This document shows positions 17,951 through 27,462 of a stretch of 64,000 nt of DNA, in pieces. Origin of the DNA: Oligoflexia bacterium (GTDB taxonomy: Bacteria > Bdellovibrionota_C > UBA2361 > JAFLCA01); assembly GCA_019694465.1 (NCBI GenBank), contig JAIBBV010000009.1, forward strand, positions 1-64,000, read 5' to 3'. The first letter of the stretch is position 1; each line of letters begins with the position of its first letter. The position numbers and the translations under genes are program-made. The notes beneath the pieces were generated by a model. That model had not been told where the DNA came from, did not search any database, and worked only from the letters and a program-made list of their open reading frames with translations.

Positions 17951-18540
17951 TAGCACCCCGATTTCAATCTGTTTAGGTATGCAACGAGGTTGGCAATCAT
18001 TGAATCCGGGAGATTCATTTGCATGTTTGTTCCCGCTAGTGCTGACTTAAGTGGGCTGAAGGCCGCCTTTTTCTCCTCATGACAGCCTTGGCACAACGAA
18101 TGAAAAGTTGAGCTTCCTGCCGATATATTAGCAGTTAGGCTAGATGGAATTCCTAGGCTAGATTTAAATGCGGCCGTGCCATTACCAAGACTGTCAAAAC
18201 AGGCCCCAGCTGGAGGCGCAGGTTGAGAGCCACTACCTGCGCCTCCAGCGCCGCCAGTCGAGGCTTTGCAAGCTGCCTTTCCTGGGGTTATCAGTTTTTT
18301 ATACTTAGATTTCTTTGTGCTCTTGTACATCAACGAGTGCGATACGAAGTACCCACTCATTTTAAGGCCCGAAACATTGTGTTTACTCTTATCCTTTCCG
18401 CACAGCCATGTCTTGCCAGCTACGTGCGAATACCAGATTGCGGCTTTGCTAAGTTTCACCGAGCCAGCAGGAACCGCATAGGCCTCGGCGCTAACGAGTG
18501 TGAGGCAAGCCAATGTGAGCGCTAGAAGGTTGAGCCGCAT
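17947..18540 (-). CDS. Small exported c-type cytochrome-like protein
   Basis: A 197-residue protein starting at the ATG at 18540, which gives a good signal peptide (MRLNLLALTLACLTLVSAEAYA); a longer frame to 18648 overlaps the upstream gene. A single heme-c site CQGCH lies near residue 150, with Met residues in NMQMNLPDSM as candidate distal ligands and a closing helix (IANLVAYLNRLKSG). The first half is unrelated to cytochromes: it is Lys/Tyr-rich (YKSTKKSKYKKLITPG) with Cys residues, followed by a Gly/Pro linker. It is last in a minus-strand set with DUF1800 and DUF1501 genes, so a joint envelope or redox role is likely but unproven. Confidence 0.78.
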   Translation of the reverse strand: MRLNLLALTLACLTLVSAEAYAVPAGSVKLSKAAIWYSHVAGKTWLCGKDKSKHNVSGLKMSGYFVSHSLMYKSTKKSKYKKLITPGKAACKASTGGAGGAGSGSQPAPPAGACFDSLGNGTAAFKSSLGIPSSLTANISAGSSTFHSLCQGCHEEKKAAFSPLKSALAGTNMQMNLPDSMIANLVAYLNRLKSGCY

Positions 18541-18550
18541 GTCAAACGAC

Positions 18551-19822
18551 CTAAGCAAATAGTTGTAGCCCCTGTACCTTTCCAAACTGCGGGAATATAG
18601 GGGTTGGATCGACTCCGATGTGGGCGATAGCGTGCGACAGCACATCACGAAAGTCGACGTGGAATGACTTATAGTAGCTAAAGTTCTGCGCCGTTTGTGT
18701 TTCAGCTAGCGTTGGAGCAGGTGTTTTTATGCCGCCTGCAACTTGGCCACCCAAGACAAACATCGGAGCAGCATGTCCGTGGTCTGTTCCACCACTGGCA
18801 TTCTCAGCTACGGTGCGACCAAACTCTGACATTGTGACAAGTGTCACGTCATTCAGCCGACCCTGTAGTGTTATCTCCTGGAAAAATGCGCCAACAGCAG
18901 CGTTTAGATCACCAAGCAGCTGAGACAGGCGGGTCCTCTCGTCAGAGTGGGTATCAAACCCACCCATAGCTGTGTAAATCAATTTTGTATTCAAGTTTGG
19001 TGCAACGATCAGCTTTGCTGCATCACGTAACTGTTGACCAATACTGGTATTCGGAAAAGTGGTTTGCAGTCCGAAGTTGGTGGCATTGGCGACAGTTTTA
19101 ACCACAGCATCGTAACTATCCATTTGCTCTTGAATATACTGAGCGCTTGGCCCTGGCGGCGGAGCCCCATCTAGCAAGACGTTGCGCTGCACATCCGCCA
19201 TGAATAGATTACCCTGCGAGTTCTCCCACCAGAAGTTTGACTGGGTGTTATTGAGTGAATTGAGTGAGGTGAATGACCCACCACTCAAGCAAGTGCCTTC
19301 AGTGAGAGTATTAGAGCCGCTCAGCGATATACCGCTAAATAGTGAGCCCATGGTGCAAGCTACTTTCGCGCCCCAACCTTCAGTGGTGGCAAAGCCCGTA
19401 AGCACCCCGGTTTGCCAAATTTTGGTACTGGTATCGTGTGAGCGATCGGCGTTTGGGTAGCCTACTAGATTTACTAGTGCTGCTTTGCCCTGGTCGAACA
19501 TGGACTTAAAAGCAGTTAGAGAAGGGTGCAGCACCTGCTCATTACCAGGTAGCACTAAGCCTGCGTTAGTTGGCGAGTTAGGAGTAAAAGCGCAGGTCGG
19601 ATTGATTTGTAAGTAAGCGGAGTTCAGCGGATTTGCTATGTTATATGAGCAGCCACCACCCAAAAATACCAGCACTAGCACTTTTGTATTTAGCGAAGAT
19701 GCGCCGGTTTGGGGATCGGCAAAGGCCATAAAGCTTCCAGTCGGTGAAAGCAATGAGTGTATGGCGGCCCCGCAGGTGCCAGCGCAGGCAGTTTTTAGGA
19801 ACTTTCGTCGAGAGATGCTCAT
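18551..19822 (-). CDS. DUF1501 protein, Tat-exported
   Basis: A 423-residue DUF1501 protein. The N-terminus SISRRKFLKTACAGTCGAA is a twin-arginine signal, so export of a folded, probably cofactor-containing protein is predicted. VLVFLGGGCSYN, GFDTHSDERTRLSQLLGDL, TMSEFGRTVAENASGGTDHG and APMFVLGGQVAGGI are the family signatures. The fold is related to alkaline phosphatase/sulfatase, but the activity of DUF1501 proteins is not established. I chose the ATG at 19822 because it places the Arg-Arg pair correctly; the frame extends to 19864 and would overlap the DUF1800 gene by 14 bases. DUF1501 and DUF1800 genes are very often neighbours, as here. Confidence 0.92.
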   Translation of the reverse strand: MSISRRKFLKTACAGTCGAAIHSLLSPTGSFMAFADPQTGASSLNTKVLVLVFLGGGCSYNIANPLNSAYLQINPTCAFTPNSPTNAGLVLPGNEQVLHPSLTAFKSMFDQGKAALVNLVGYPNADRSHDTSTKIWQTGVLTGFATTEGWGAKVACTMGSLFSGISLSGSNTLTEGTCLSGGSFTSLNSLNNTQSNFWWENSQGNLFMADVQRNVLLDGAPPPGPSAQYIQEQMDSYDAVVKTVANATNFGLQTTFPNTSIGQQLRDAAKLIVAPNLNTKLIYTAMGGFDTHSDERTRLSQLLGDLNAAVGAFFQEITLQGRLNDVTLVTMSEFGRTVAENASGGTDHGHAAPMFVLGGQVAGGIKTPAPTLAETQTAQNFSYYKSFHVDFRDVLSHAIAHIGVDPTPIFPQFGKVQGLQLFA

Positions 19823-19850
19823 AAGTTTTCTACTGCTCCGTTGAATAAAC

Positions 19851-21860
19851 TCATTTCGTCCCAAACAAGGGGTGTCTAGTCATCATTAGAATTAGGCCGC
19901 GCACTTTCTTCTCGAAGTTGGAGAAGTTAGGATTAGCCACAAATCCGACTAATTCCAGATAGTAAGGTTGTGACGTGTTGGCACACTTGCCTTGCTGCAC
20001 CGCCCAATTACTACATTGCTGCGCGTTGTGAATCATGTATTGAACATATTCCTGCTTTTGCGCTTCGTTTAGCTGCAGACCCATGATTTGTGCGATACGG
20101 TTGACCGTGTCGTAGGCATCACCCGTGCCGCTGGGTGTCATGCCAGCGAGCAGATCTTCAAAGTGAAAGCCCTTCGTAGCAAGTGATTGGGTGCTCTGCA
20201 GTAGTAGACCATTGAATACATTGCGGCGATCGGCAACCTCAGCTGCACCGGCCTGAGCTTCCGGGTAGAATCCGAAAATTGTCTTAGGTAAAAGAGGGCG
20301 CATGCCAAGGTCGTCAAGACGCCAGTCCATCCACTCGTAGTTCCATTTGGCTGGATAGTTCTCATCAGCTAGAGGAATTCCTGTGCTTTTGAAGAAGCCA
20401 ATTAGAAGTTCGTAAGAGTCACGCATCAGAGAATTCTGAGAGCCGGCAGCAAACATTGCTTTGCTCTTCATTAGGCTGCGCACAACTTCGTTAAGATTAA
20501 AGTTGGCAGAGCGAATCTTTGTAGCGAGCTGCTTTAGAACTTTTGGAGTAGCATAGGGATTCACAAATACTCGGAACAGCTTGCGCGCAATGTTTTCGGC
20601 CACAGCCGGATGATTCATTACCGCGTTAACTACATCACTATGATTGTATACCACCGCTTGATAAGGGGTCCCGGAGAATAAGTACTTCGGCCCCTGAGCA
20701 TGCAGTGCATCAAAGTATCCGCGTAAACAGGCGTAGACAGTGGTGCCACCGTAATCAAGTTCTTTATACTCAAGCTGCCAGCCAGTATTGGCCAGCGCCG
20801 ATTGAGCGATATCGAAGTCGCCATAAACAGGGTTGCCGTTGGCATCAATTACTCCAACAGTGCCTAGTTCCAATTGCTCACGAGCAAAATTTTCGTTCGG
20901 CTGCAGCGCAATGTTTACGCCGCCATCAAGATTCTCCAAGTTGCCCATGATGTCACTACTCCAAGCGTGCATGAATGAGCGGAAGTCACCAGATAGCGCC
21001 ATATTTCTAAGCATGTTGAAGTGGTCGATAATTGCGTAGCGCGTGCACCAGCTAGAATTGTTGGTAGAGGCGGCCATGAATTCGTCGCTGTAGAACATCC
21101 ACATGCGCCAGAAGTACGGGCGAGGGGAAAGTAGAGCGTAGCGATATAACCCGTAACGCACTCCAGGCGAGTACACATCATTAAAGTCGACCGGATCGCA
21201 AGGTTGATGTTGTGGATCATTTGGCAGCTTGCCATCGCACTTCATGGAGTTGAAATCATTGTCGAGCCCGCCTTCTGAGACTGGCTGAGTCATCTCGTCA
21301 ACAAAAGCATCCAGACCCTGGCTGGCGGCATGCTGCAGCTCATCAAGCGAGCATCCAAAGCGAAAGCGATTGCATAATATACGGGCCTGCTCGATGCCAA
21401 AGTTCCCTTTGTATTTACTGAGAGCCAAGTAGTCAGGTGTTGAACAAGCTTCATTGGCCTGATCTTGAACGATTTTGGCGTCAGCTAGTTTAGTTTTTGC
21501 TTGCCCCAGCTTGTTCTTAGCCTTCTTTAGAGACTTCTTGCCAGCTGGGCTTTTTTGCTTCGAGAATTTCTTTACTTCCGCCTTATATTTTTTTACCTGG
21601 CTCTCAGCTTTTGTAACGTCACCAGACAGCTTTACTAGGATCGATTTCCCTTTAGATTTCTTGTAAGTGCCTGGCGTGGATCCATAGCAGTCGATGTTTT
21701 TGGTGACTGTTTGGCCCGAAGAAAGCTGTACCTCAAACTCCACATCTTGGGTCAGGTCATTGATATTTGATATATTTACTTCTCCTGAGGCGCACAAGCC
21801 TAGGGCGGGCGAGAGGAGAAAAGGAATCAGACCAAGACAAATCTTGTCGAGCTTCACCAT
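19851..21860 (-). CDS. DUF1800 exported protein
   Basis: A 669-residue DUF1800 protein with a signal peptide (LDKICLGLIPFLLSPALGLCA). Starts at 21863 and 21860 are adjacent ATGs; GGAG lies four and seven bases upstream of them respectively, so 21860 is slightly favoured. After a Lys-rich helical insertion (residues about 65-125: VKKYKAEVKKFSKQKSPAGK) come the family landmarks ARILCNRFRFGCSLDELQHA, RPYFWRMWMFYSDEFMAA, NENFAREQLELGTVG and NIARKLFRVFVNP. The Lys-rich insertion is unusual and resembles low-complexity stretches in the nearby cytochrome and beta-propeller genes. It is first in the DUF1800-DUF1501-cytochrome set. Biochemical function is unknown. Confidence 0.9.
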   Translation of the reverse strand: MVKLDKICLGLIPFLLSPALGLCASGEVNISNINDLTQDVEFEVQLSSGQTVTKNIDCYGSTPGTYKKSKGKSILVKLSGDVTKAESQVKKYKAEVKKFSKQKSPAGKKSLKKAKNKLGQAKTKLADAKIVQDQANEACSTPDYLALSKYKGNFGIEQARILCNRFRFGCSLDELQHAASQGLDAFVDEMTQPVSEGGLDNDFNSMKCDGKLPNDPQHQPCDPVDFNDVYSPGVRYGLYRYALLSPRPYFWRMWMFYSDEFMAASTNNSSWCTRYAIIDHFNMLRNMALSGDFRSFMHAWSSDIMGNLENLDGGVNIALQPNENFAREQLELGTVGVIDANGNPVYGDFDIAQSALANTGWQLEYKELDYGGTTVYACLRGYFDALHAQGPKYLFSGTPYQAVVYNHSDVVNAVMNHPAVAENIARKLFRVFVNPYATPKVLKQLATKIRSANFNLNEVVRSLMKSKAMFAAGSQNSLMRDSYELLIGFFKSTGIPLADENYPAKWNYEWMDWRLDDLGMRPLLPKTIFGFYPEAQAGAAEVADRRNVFNGLLLQSTQSLATKGFHFEDLLAGMTPSGTGDAYDTVNRIAQIMGLQLNEAQKQEYVQYMIHNAQQCSNWAVQQGKCANTSQPYYLELVGFVANPNFSNFEKKVRGLILMMTRHPLFGTK

Positions 21861-21863
21861 CAT

Positions 21864-22266
21864 AGAACTCCAAGCGCAGGGAAACACACTTCCCTGAGAG
21901 GCCGCACACACACAGTACACACAACTTGAAAATGTGTTTTTGCAAAGCGCATGCCAGAGTAATTCGTAGCGCCAAATCGGCGAGTTACCTAGTGTGAGCC
22001 TGGGCTAGCTAGCGCGGGGCAGGCGCTTGGGCAGCTATCTTTGCGTAGGAACTCAACTTCTTAGCAATTGGTAACGGCTTACCTGCTCCAATTCTGAGAT
22101 GTGCGCTCAAAGAGCTAACGTCTTGATATAAATGGAAAAATGGCGGTAGGGGAAAATGTGTGCTTCGACGCAGGAGCGCCTCAAGAAAACTACTATACGC
22201 GCCGAACATCATAATGAAGCGCTGCGTAGCGCATTTTCGCATTCAGGCTTCGGGGAGATTTAAATC
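21864..22266. other. Divergent intergenic region between DUF1800 and the CheY-like gene
   Basis: About 400 bases without a supported gene. TGATATAAAT near 22125 resembles an extended -10 element for the CheY-like gene, but I find no good -35 partner. A hairpin GCGCT-GCGT-AGCGC at 22219-22232 followed by ATTTT lies in its leader, about 35 bases before the start, and could be an attenuator. GGGGAGAT before the ATG at 22267 is a good ribosome site. A CA-rich simple tract lies near 21901-21925. Confidence 0.45.
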
Positions 22267-22665
22267 ATGTCGGTTCTCAATTCTTTAGATAAGAACATGC
22301 CCATTCTTGTGGTCGATGATTTCTCGACTATGCGGAGAATTGTAAAAACATGCCTTAAGCAGATTGGCTTCGAGAACATTACAGAAGCTGAAGATGGACA
22401 AGTCGCACTTGGAAAGCTGCAAGCGCAGGATTTTAAATTAATTATCTCAGACTGGAATATGCCCAATATGATGGGTATCGACCTTTTACGTGCCGTGCGC
22501 GGGGATACAAAGCTAAAGGCTTTGCCATTTCTTATGGTGACGGCTGAGGCGCAGAAAGAGAACGTAATTGAAGCAGCCAAGGCTGGAGTATCCAATTATA
22601 TCATCAAGCCTTTCACCGCAGATCAGTTGCAGCAAAAGCTGGAATCTATTTTTACAAAGAAATAG
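22267..22665 (+). CDS. CheY-like single-domain response regulator
   Basis: A 132-residue stand-alone receiver with all catalytic residues: acidic pair Asp17-Asp18, phosphoacceptor Asp62 ([11 protein letters not shown]), Thr92 and Lys114-Pro (IIKPF). [17 protein letters not shown] and [19 protein letters not shown] are close to chemotaxis CheY. It would carry a phosphate signal from a CheA-type kinase to a flagellar or pilus motor. No kinase, flagellar or other chemotaxis gene is in the window, but pilus motors are, so a twitching role is possible. It is monocistronic, with a strong terminator downstream. Confidence 0.93.
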   Translation: MSVLNSLDKNMPILVVDDFSTMRRIVKTCLKQIGFENITEAEDGQVALGKLQAQDFKLIISDWNMPNMMGIDLLRAVRGDTKLKALPFLMVTAEAQKENVIEAAKAGVSNYIIKPFTADQLQQKLESIFTKK

Positions 22666-22694
22666 ACCTAGATTTTTAGGGGTTTTTCTTAGGT

Positions 22695-22725
22695 TTTGGC
22701 GCCCGAGCAGGCGCCAAATTTTTTT
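22695..22725 (+). terminator. Intrinsic terminator of the CheY-like gene
   Basis: TTTGGCGCC / GGCGCCAAA pair perfectly over a six-base loop and are followed by a run of seven T residues. It lies 30 bases after the stop codon. Confidence 0.93.
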
Positions 22726-22932
22726 CGCCAAGTTTAGACCCGCTGGCTCACTTAGCTAGGCTCTGCGAATATTTCGTAGTCTTTAGGGGTTTTCATGATT
22801 TTTGAGGCCTTCCTTTAGTCTTCTGCCATTTGCGCCGATTAACAAGCTTACTAACAGGCGCGTGTCCTCAGACACTTTGAGATTGGTGAATTAAAGGGCC
22901 GTCTCAGTGGGTAAAGTGCTCGGAGGTTTTTT

Positions 22933-23679
22933 ATGCGCAAAGTCTCTTCTCAGCTTATCGTAGGTCTATTCCTGCTCTTGGCTTTGTGTAGCTTCCCTTC
23001 GGCTGCGAAAGCGCAGACTTATTGCAAACAAATTCCATTAGCTAACACCATTGGTGCAAATCCAGCAGCTCTGCCTCAGATGGGTATGGCGTTTCCAATT
23101 CTAGAGGATCCGTATGGTCCATATGACTGGCGAGCTGGTCTTGAAATTAACGTTCCTTCTGAGGGGATCAGACTAAAGACTGTTAACATAGTGGCCTTTA
23201 CTGATGCCCCTCCGCATAACGGCGGAGCTTTTACATTTCGATTGAGAATGTATCAGGGCCGAGCTGAGAAGGCACTGCTCGGATCTCCTGCCTATGATTA
23301 TGTAGGACTTGGGTTTGTTAGATCTACCATGCTTGTTAACGCCGCACCTTACTTCGGTGTCTTCCCCATATACTTAGTTGAGTTAGCCATTCCGACTACA
23401 ACTCTGCCTCCAGGATATTGGGTAGCGATGCTCTCAGGGATTGGTGTTCTTGGAACAACGGGAGTTCCATATATTCAGGAATCAACTATTAATACAGCTA
23501 AAGGCGTGACGTACTATGATGGCCAAATAGGTGTGCTCTCCGGAAATACTGCCTTAAGGCCTGCTATGTCATTTATGGGTGAATATTGCCGTACCCCAAT
23601 AGATGCCACTACTGCCGATGTGGCGGCAACAGATGTATCAACAGCCGAAACTAGCTATTGTCCAAAAGGCGGCTGTTAA
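22933..23679 (+). CDS. Exported protein of unknown function
   Basis: A 248-residue protein with a clear signal peptide (LIVGLFLLLALCSFPSAAKAQ) and a strong GGAGG ribosome site six bases before the ATG. The mature part is Gly/Pro/Tyr-rich and predicted beta-sheet (AFTFRLRMYQGRAEKALLG, PIYLVELAIPTTTLPPGYWVAML), like a jelly-roll or secreted cell-surface domain. Four Cys residues, near the N-terminus (TYCKQI) and at the C-terminus (GEYCRTP, SYCPKGGC), may form disulfides. About 280 bases without a gene follow. No family recognised. Confidence 0.75.
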   Translation: MRKVSSQLIVGLFLLLALCSFPSAAKAQTYCKQIPLANTIGANPAALPQMGMAFPILEDPYGPYDWRAGLEINVPSEGIRLKTVNIVAFTDAPPHNGGAFTFRLRMYQGRAEKALLGSPAYDYVGLGFVRSTMLVNAAPYFGVFPIYLVELAIPTTTLPPGYWVAMLSGIGVLGTTGVPYIQESTINTAKGVTYYDGQIGVLSGNTALRPAMSFMGEYCRTPIDATTADVAATDVSTAETSYCPKGGC

Positions 23680-23957
23680 TGGAAGAAATCAGCGCAACTT
23701 GCGAGTAAACCCAGCGTGTCTAAATCTAAGATGCATTGTTTATATTTACGAATTAGATACTACGGTTGGTAAAGTGTCATGAATAAGAATGCTTTAAGAC
23801 CTTTCGTGTTTATTTGAGAGTTCGACTATGCGAATGCTACTTCGCGGCCAAGTAAGCGTCAGTGAAAGCAGTCTGTTGTCGCAAATTGAAGACTTATCTG
23901 TTTAAGCTGCAGGCACGGCAGAGTCTACGAGTAGTCGTTTATAAATCGAATCAAATT

Positions 23958-24227
23958 CTAGAAAAGCTTATTAGACCCGTTGTGATTATAGTCGATAAGG
24001 GATGTCCAACATCCTAACCTTCCTCCCGCACCAGGGTTTGGGATAAAGCGCACAGATTTTTTCCCCCATGCTACATACTTACAAGCAGTGGATCTAACTG
24101 AGTAACTTATGCTATTCGCAGCAGCCACACAGGCGAGGGTAATAAAAGCGGCTTTTACGGAATACTCCACCATTCCACGCTCAGATAGCGCGCGCTTTAG
24201 TAGATTAGAAGAAGATTTGTTAACCAC
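23958..24227 (-). CDS. Divergent Flp-pilin-like small protein
   Basis: An 89-residue protein from a GTG at 24227. Its N-terminus (LLKRALSERGMVEYSVKAAFITLACVAAA) lines up with the Flp pilin at 4218 (RRLLSEIGANMVEYVVLASLIAVVVLAA) if two residues are deleted between Gly and Met. That keeps Met-Val-Glu-Tyr and the hydrophobic helix but moves Glu out of the usual +5 position relative to Gly. The C-terminal about 45 residues are extra and contain two Cys, as in minor or pseudopilins. The GTG start and missing Shine-Dalgarno lower confidence. It may be a minor Flp-type pilin or a decaying copy. Confidence 0.45.
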   Translation of the reverse strand: MVNKSSSNLLKRALSERGMVEYSVKAAFITLACVAAANSISYSVRSTACKYVAWGKKSVRFIPNPGAGGRLGCWTSLIDYNHNGSNKLF

Positions 24228-24473
24228 AACTACACACCAGTGCTGAGGTACCCTTAATTAACCTCAGCCAAGATGCGCCTAGACTCTATTCACTATGTCG
24301 GCTGAAATAAGTAGGTACTTTAAGTTGGCTCATCTAATATACTGGAACTATTGGTTTATTTGTTGATTCTCGGTTGCTGTTTATCGAGTTTACGTTTCTG
24401 GGGGCTAGACCGATAGGACATAGATGGAGTGTCCGGCGATTGCGCCTAGGAATTAATCAACTTGGTAGGATAG

Positions 24474-27322
24474 ATGACGTTCAAGCGGGACTCCGGCGCC
24501 GTAGCCGGACTTGGCGGCAATTTGCCTGGCTCTGGATTCATTCTCCAATCCACACTTCACATCATCCTTGCGCTTTTTGCATTTGGCCTTTGCCATGCCG
24601 ATGTTCTTGTAACCACCGGCAGTGAAATTCGATTGTTGAATAGTGACGGTTCTGGGGCGCGACGTTTGTTAGCGGAGCCACTTATGGCCTATTTTACGAT
24701 TCGACTTCTCAAAAAATATATTTTACTGGGCCGTCTGGGACCATTAAACGTGCAAACCGTGATGGTACTGGAGTTGCAACGATTTTCTCGGGTGCTGGTA
24801 CAACCGTTGTGGATGTAGTTGTTGATCACACCAACAATAAATTAATTTGGACCGATCTGGCCAATCACAAGATTGTGCGTGGGAATTTGGATGGCAGTGG
24901 TAGTCCAGAAGACCTGGTTACCGGGACTTCTTTCCCGCATGGTTTGATCATAGATGAGGCCGCCGGCTATATTTATTAAGCCGGCTACGCTGAAATAGGA
25001 CGTGCTGCGCTTGATGGCACTGGAATGACTTCTATAGTTGTAGACACTGACGTGGGGCAGTTGGCATTCCTACAAATACAGGCTGGTAAAATTTACTGGT
25101 CTAATTATGACAACTCGAAAATTAAACGTGCTAACTTGGATGGATCGGCAATAGAGACTTTGGTCTCCGGTGCAGATGCCACGAGTGTGGAGGGCGTTTC
25201 TTATGACAGTGCGCTAGATAAGCTATATTTCATCGGACACCCGACAGGTGGAATAAGCTTGCACCGCTCCACGCTGGGTGGGGCCTCAGTTGAAGTGCTT
25301 GGCATAGAAACAGGCTTCGATGTGGTGGCGAACTTTTTTGTGGCTGATCCAACAGCTACTCCAACGCCCACAGCCACTGCAACAGCAAGCGCGACAGCAA
25401 CAGTGACCCCGACTCCCACCGCAACTGTAACAAATACGGGCACGCCGACTCCAACTGCAACTATTACTAACACTCCGACAACAACAAGTACGCCAACACT
25501 TACAGTCACCCCGACGGCGACCAGAACAGTTACCAGTACGCCTACACTAACTGTAACTCCCACACCGACACTTAGTCCTATTCCAACAGCGCTGATTAAT
25601 AGTGGGCTATTCTATTCTGTGTATGAGCCGGGCACGCCCACGCCGGGCGCGCGTGCGTCTGGGATCTACTACACGGACTTAAGCCTAACTCCGATACCAG
25701 TTTTGGTGGATACGCGTACAACTAATATCACTGCCATGGCGAGTTCGATCCACCAACAGAGGATCTACTGGAGTAACAAGCTTAAGGACAGTGTAGGAGA
25801 TCAGTCAGCAATCTATAGCGCGCGCATGGATGGCAGCGATGTGCAGATTCTCAGAAATACATTTCAAATAGTGCTTGGCATGGCTGTCGATCAGTCTCGT
25901 GACATTCTGTACTATCTGGAAGGCGATGCTTATGACGAAGTTTCTTACGGAGGGTATTTCGCTAGATTAAATCTTTCTGATGGCAGCATGTCCTATGTGG
26001 GTAGCGCGCTTAGTATAGGCCGCGGCATTGCATACAACCCCACGGCAGATGGCCTCATGTATGGCTCGTTCGCCGGGGATATCCGGTGGTTGCCATACGG
26101 ATATAATAATTCAAGTGGTAATGGCTATGAGTTCGCCGTTAGTCCTGGTAGTAATTTCGTAGGGCAAACAATTTCGATTTCAAATGTGTACCCTGACTCA
26201 CCTGCAGCGATTGTAGCTTCCGACCATGGCTATTACGTCTTTGATGGCCTACAAAGCTCCACAAATTTCCAGCGCATCTTTTCTCGCACCTCTCGGGCCA
26301 TCGGTTATTATCAAGCAACTGGAGCTCGCCCATTGAAAGGGAAGGTCTTCAATAATTCATACTTAGTTTTGTTGTCATTCAGTGATGGAACTGTCGTCAC
26401 TTCGAGTGGCGTTTCGGTGCAACTTGCGCCGGTGGGAAGTTATATTACTTCATTTGCTCCATCCGAAGTTGATTATGCAGAGATAGTTGCCACTTCAACG
26501 CCTACACCAAGTGGTGGTTCGCCTATCACTTTTGGTCGTGTGACGGTGAAGAATCCACCCAGCAATACGTTTGGTGGGCTCTTGGTGACTCTAGCTAAGA
26601 TTACACCAACGCCCAGCGGTTCCGCCGCAATTACACTAGCAGGCTCGAATGAGCCGAATGATGAGCTCCCGTGCGGAAGCACACTTAGCGATGCGAATGG
26701 AAATTACTCATTTAGTAACTTGAGCCCCGGCGAGTACACTATCTACTTCGACAGACTAGATGTTCAGCCCATTGTGAATCAGCTTAATTTCACAGCCGGC
26801 ACAGAACTTCCACCGTTGCTCGCAGAATATAGCGACCCTGCGCCCAGTGGATGCACAAGTAAGGACAAGGTCAAGGCTGTTAATGCAGGTAATACAAAGA
26901 TCGCAAGCGTGATAAAGTATTTGAACGCTACTGCCAAAAGTCTCTCAAAAACTGGCAAGAAAAAACTTTCCTCAAGTAAAGCGGCCGCCTTTTCGGCGAA
27001 GTTGTCCACTTACGTGGAACAGCAAAAATCAAGCTATTGTAGCATCGTATCCTCAAGTCTTGATCTGCCAGAGATCCCTTTAAGCTGCGCCAGCAGCGCC
27101 GGATGTAGTGTCGAAAGCCACAAAGCAAGCTACAAAAATATATTGAAGAAACTTAACGCTCTGCAAAGCCAGGGCCAAAAGATGCTGAACTATGCAAGCA
27201 AGAATATTCCTGGTCTTTCAGTCGCATCCCAATTGGGCAAACTTAAGACCAAAGTCGCCGCTGCGGTGAGCAAAGTAAGCACTTTGCCTTACAAGACCTA
27301 TAGTTGCCCCGACAGTCAGTAG
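24474..27322 (+). pseudogene. YWTD (LDL-receptor class B) beta-propeller surface protein, disrupted by a frameshift and a stop codon
   Basis: The longest open part (25025-27322, 765 residues) continues a protein whose beginning is recoverable upstream in other frames. A signal-like hydrophobic segment (LHIILALFAFGLCHA) and LVTTGSEIRLLNSDGSGARRL lie in one frame from 24474. Around 24669-24670 one base is missing, and the frame then reads SGATYGLFYDSTSQKIYFTG and IKRANRDGTG. A TAA at 24977-24979 replaces the Trp expected in an IYW repeat, after which AEIGRAALDGTG continues. The repeats (IYWSNYDNSKIKRANLDG) are YWTD propeller blades. Then follow a Pro-Thr linker, a second propeller-like part, a carboxypeptidase-regulatory-like module (LSDANGNYSFSNLSPGEYTIYF) and a Lys/Ser-rich tail. 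Sequencing error or decay are both possible. Confidence 0.75.
25348..25590 (+). repeat. Low-complexity Pro-Thr-Ala linker coding repeat
   Basis: About 80 codons encode a degenerate repeat of Thr-Pro-Thr, Ala-Thr and Val-Thr units (TPTPTATATASATATVTPTP and similar). It is typical of stretched, often glycosylated linkers in surface proteins. The DNA repeat is imperfect, with varied codons, so it is not a recent tandem expansion. Confidence 0.8.
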
Positions 27323-27462
27323 TAATACTCACAGAGATGCTAGCAACCTGACATTTAGGCCTAAATAGGGTGCTGGTTGGGCGCTTTGTTATTCAGTATT
27401 TCCATGCATATTACGATCTTATGAACTGGAGGACTTCTCCGCGTACAGCGAGAAGCGGAGTT

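Noticed and set aside
22009-22242. 77-codon minus-strand frame between DUF1800 and the CheY-like gene
   Set aside because: No ribosome site, low-complexity composition, and it occupies the leader where promoter signals for the CheY-like gene are expected.
22840-22866. Possible third copy of the 66-base element (shared AACAGGCGC)
   Set aside because: Only about nine contiguous bases match and the flanks do not align; likely chance.
24660-24680. Programmed ribosomal frameshift in the beta-propeller gene
   Set aside because: No slippery heptamer or downstream pseudoknot is evident, and an in-frame stop 300 bases later also needs explaining; decay or sequence error is simpler.
25348-25590. Repetitive DNA considered as a CRISPR or tandem-repeat array
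   Set aside because: The repeats are degenerate and keep one reading frame coding for a Pro-Thr linker; there are no constant repeats with unique spacers.
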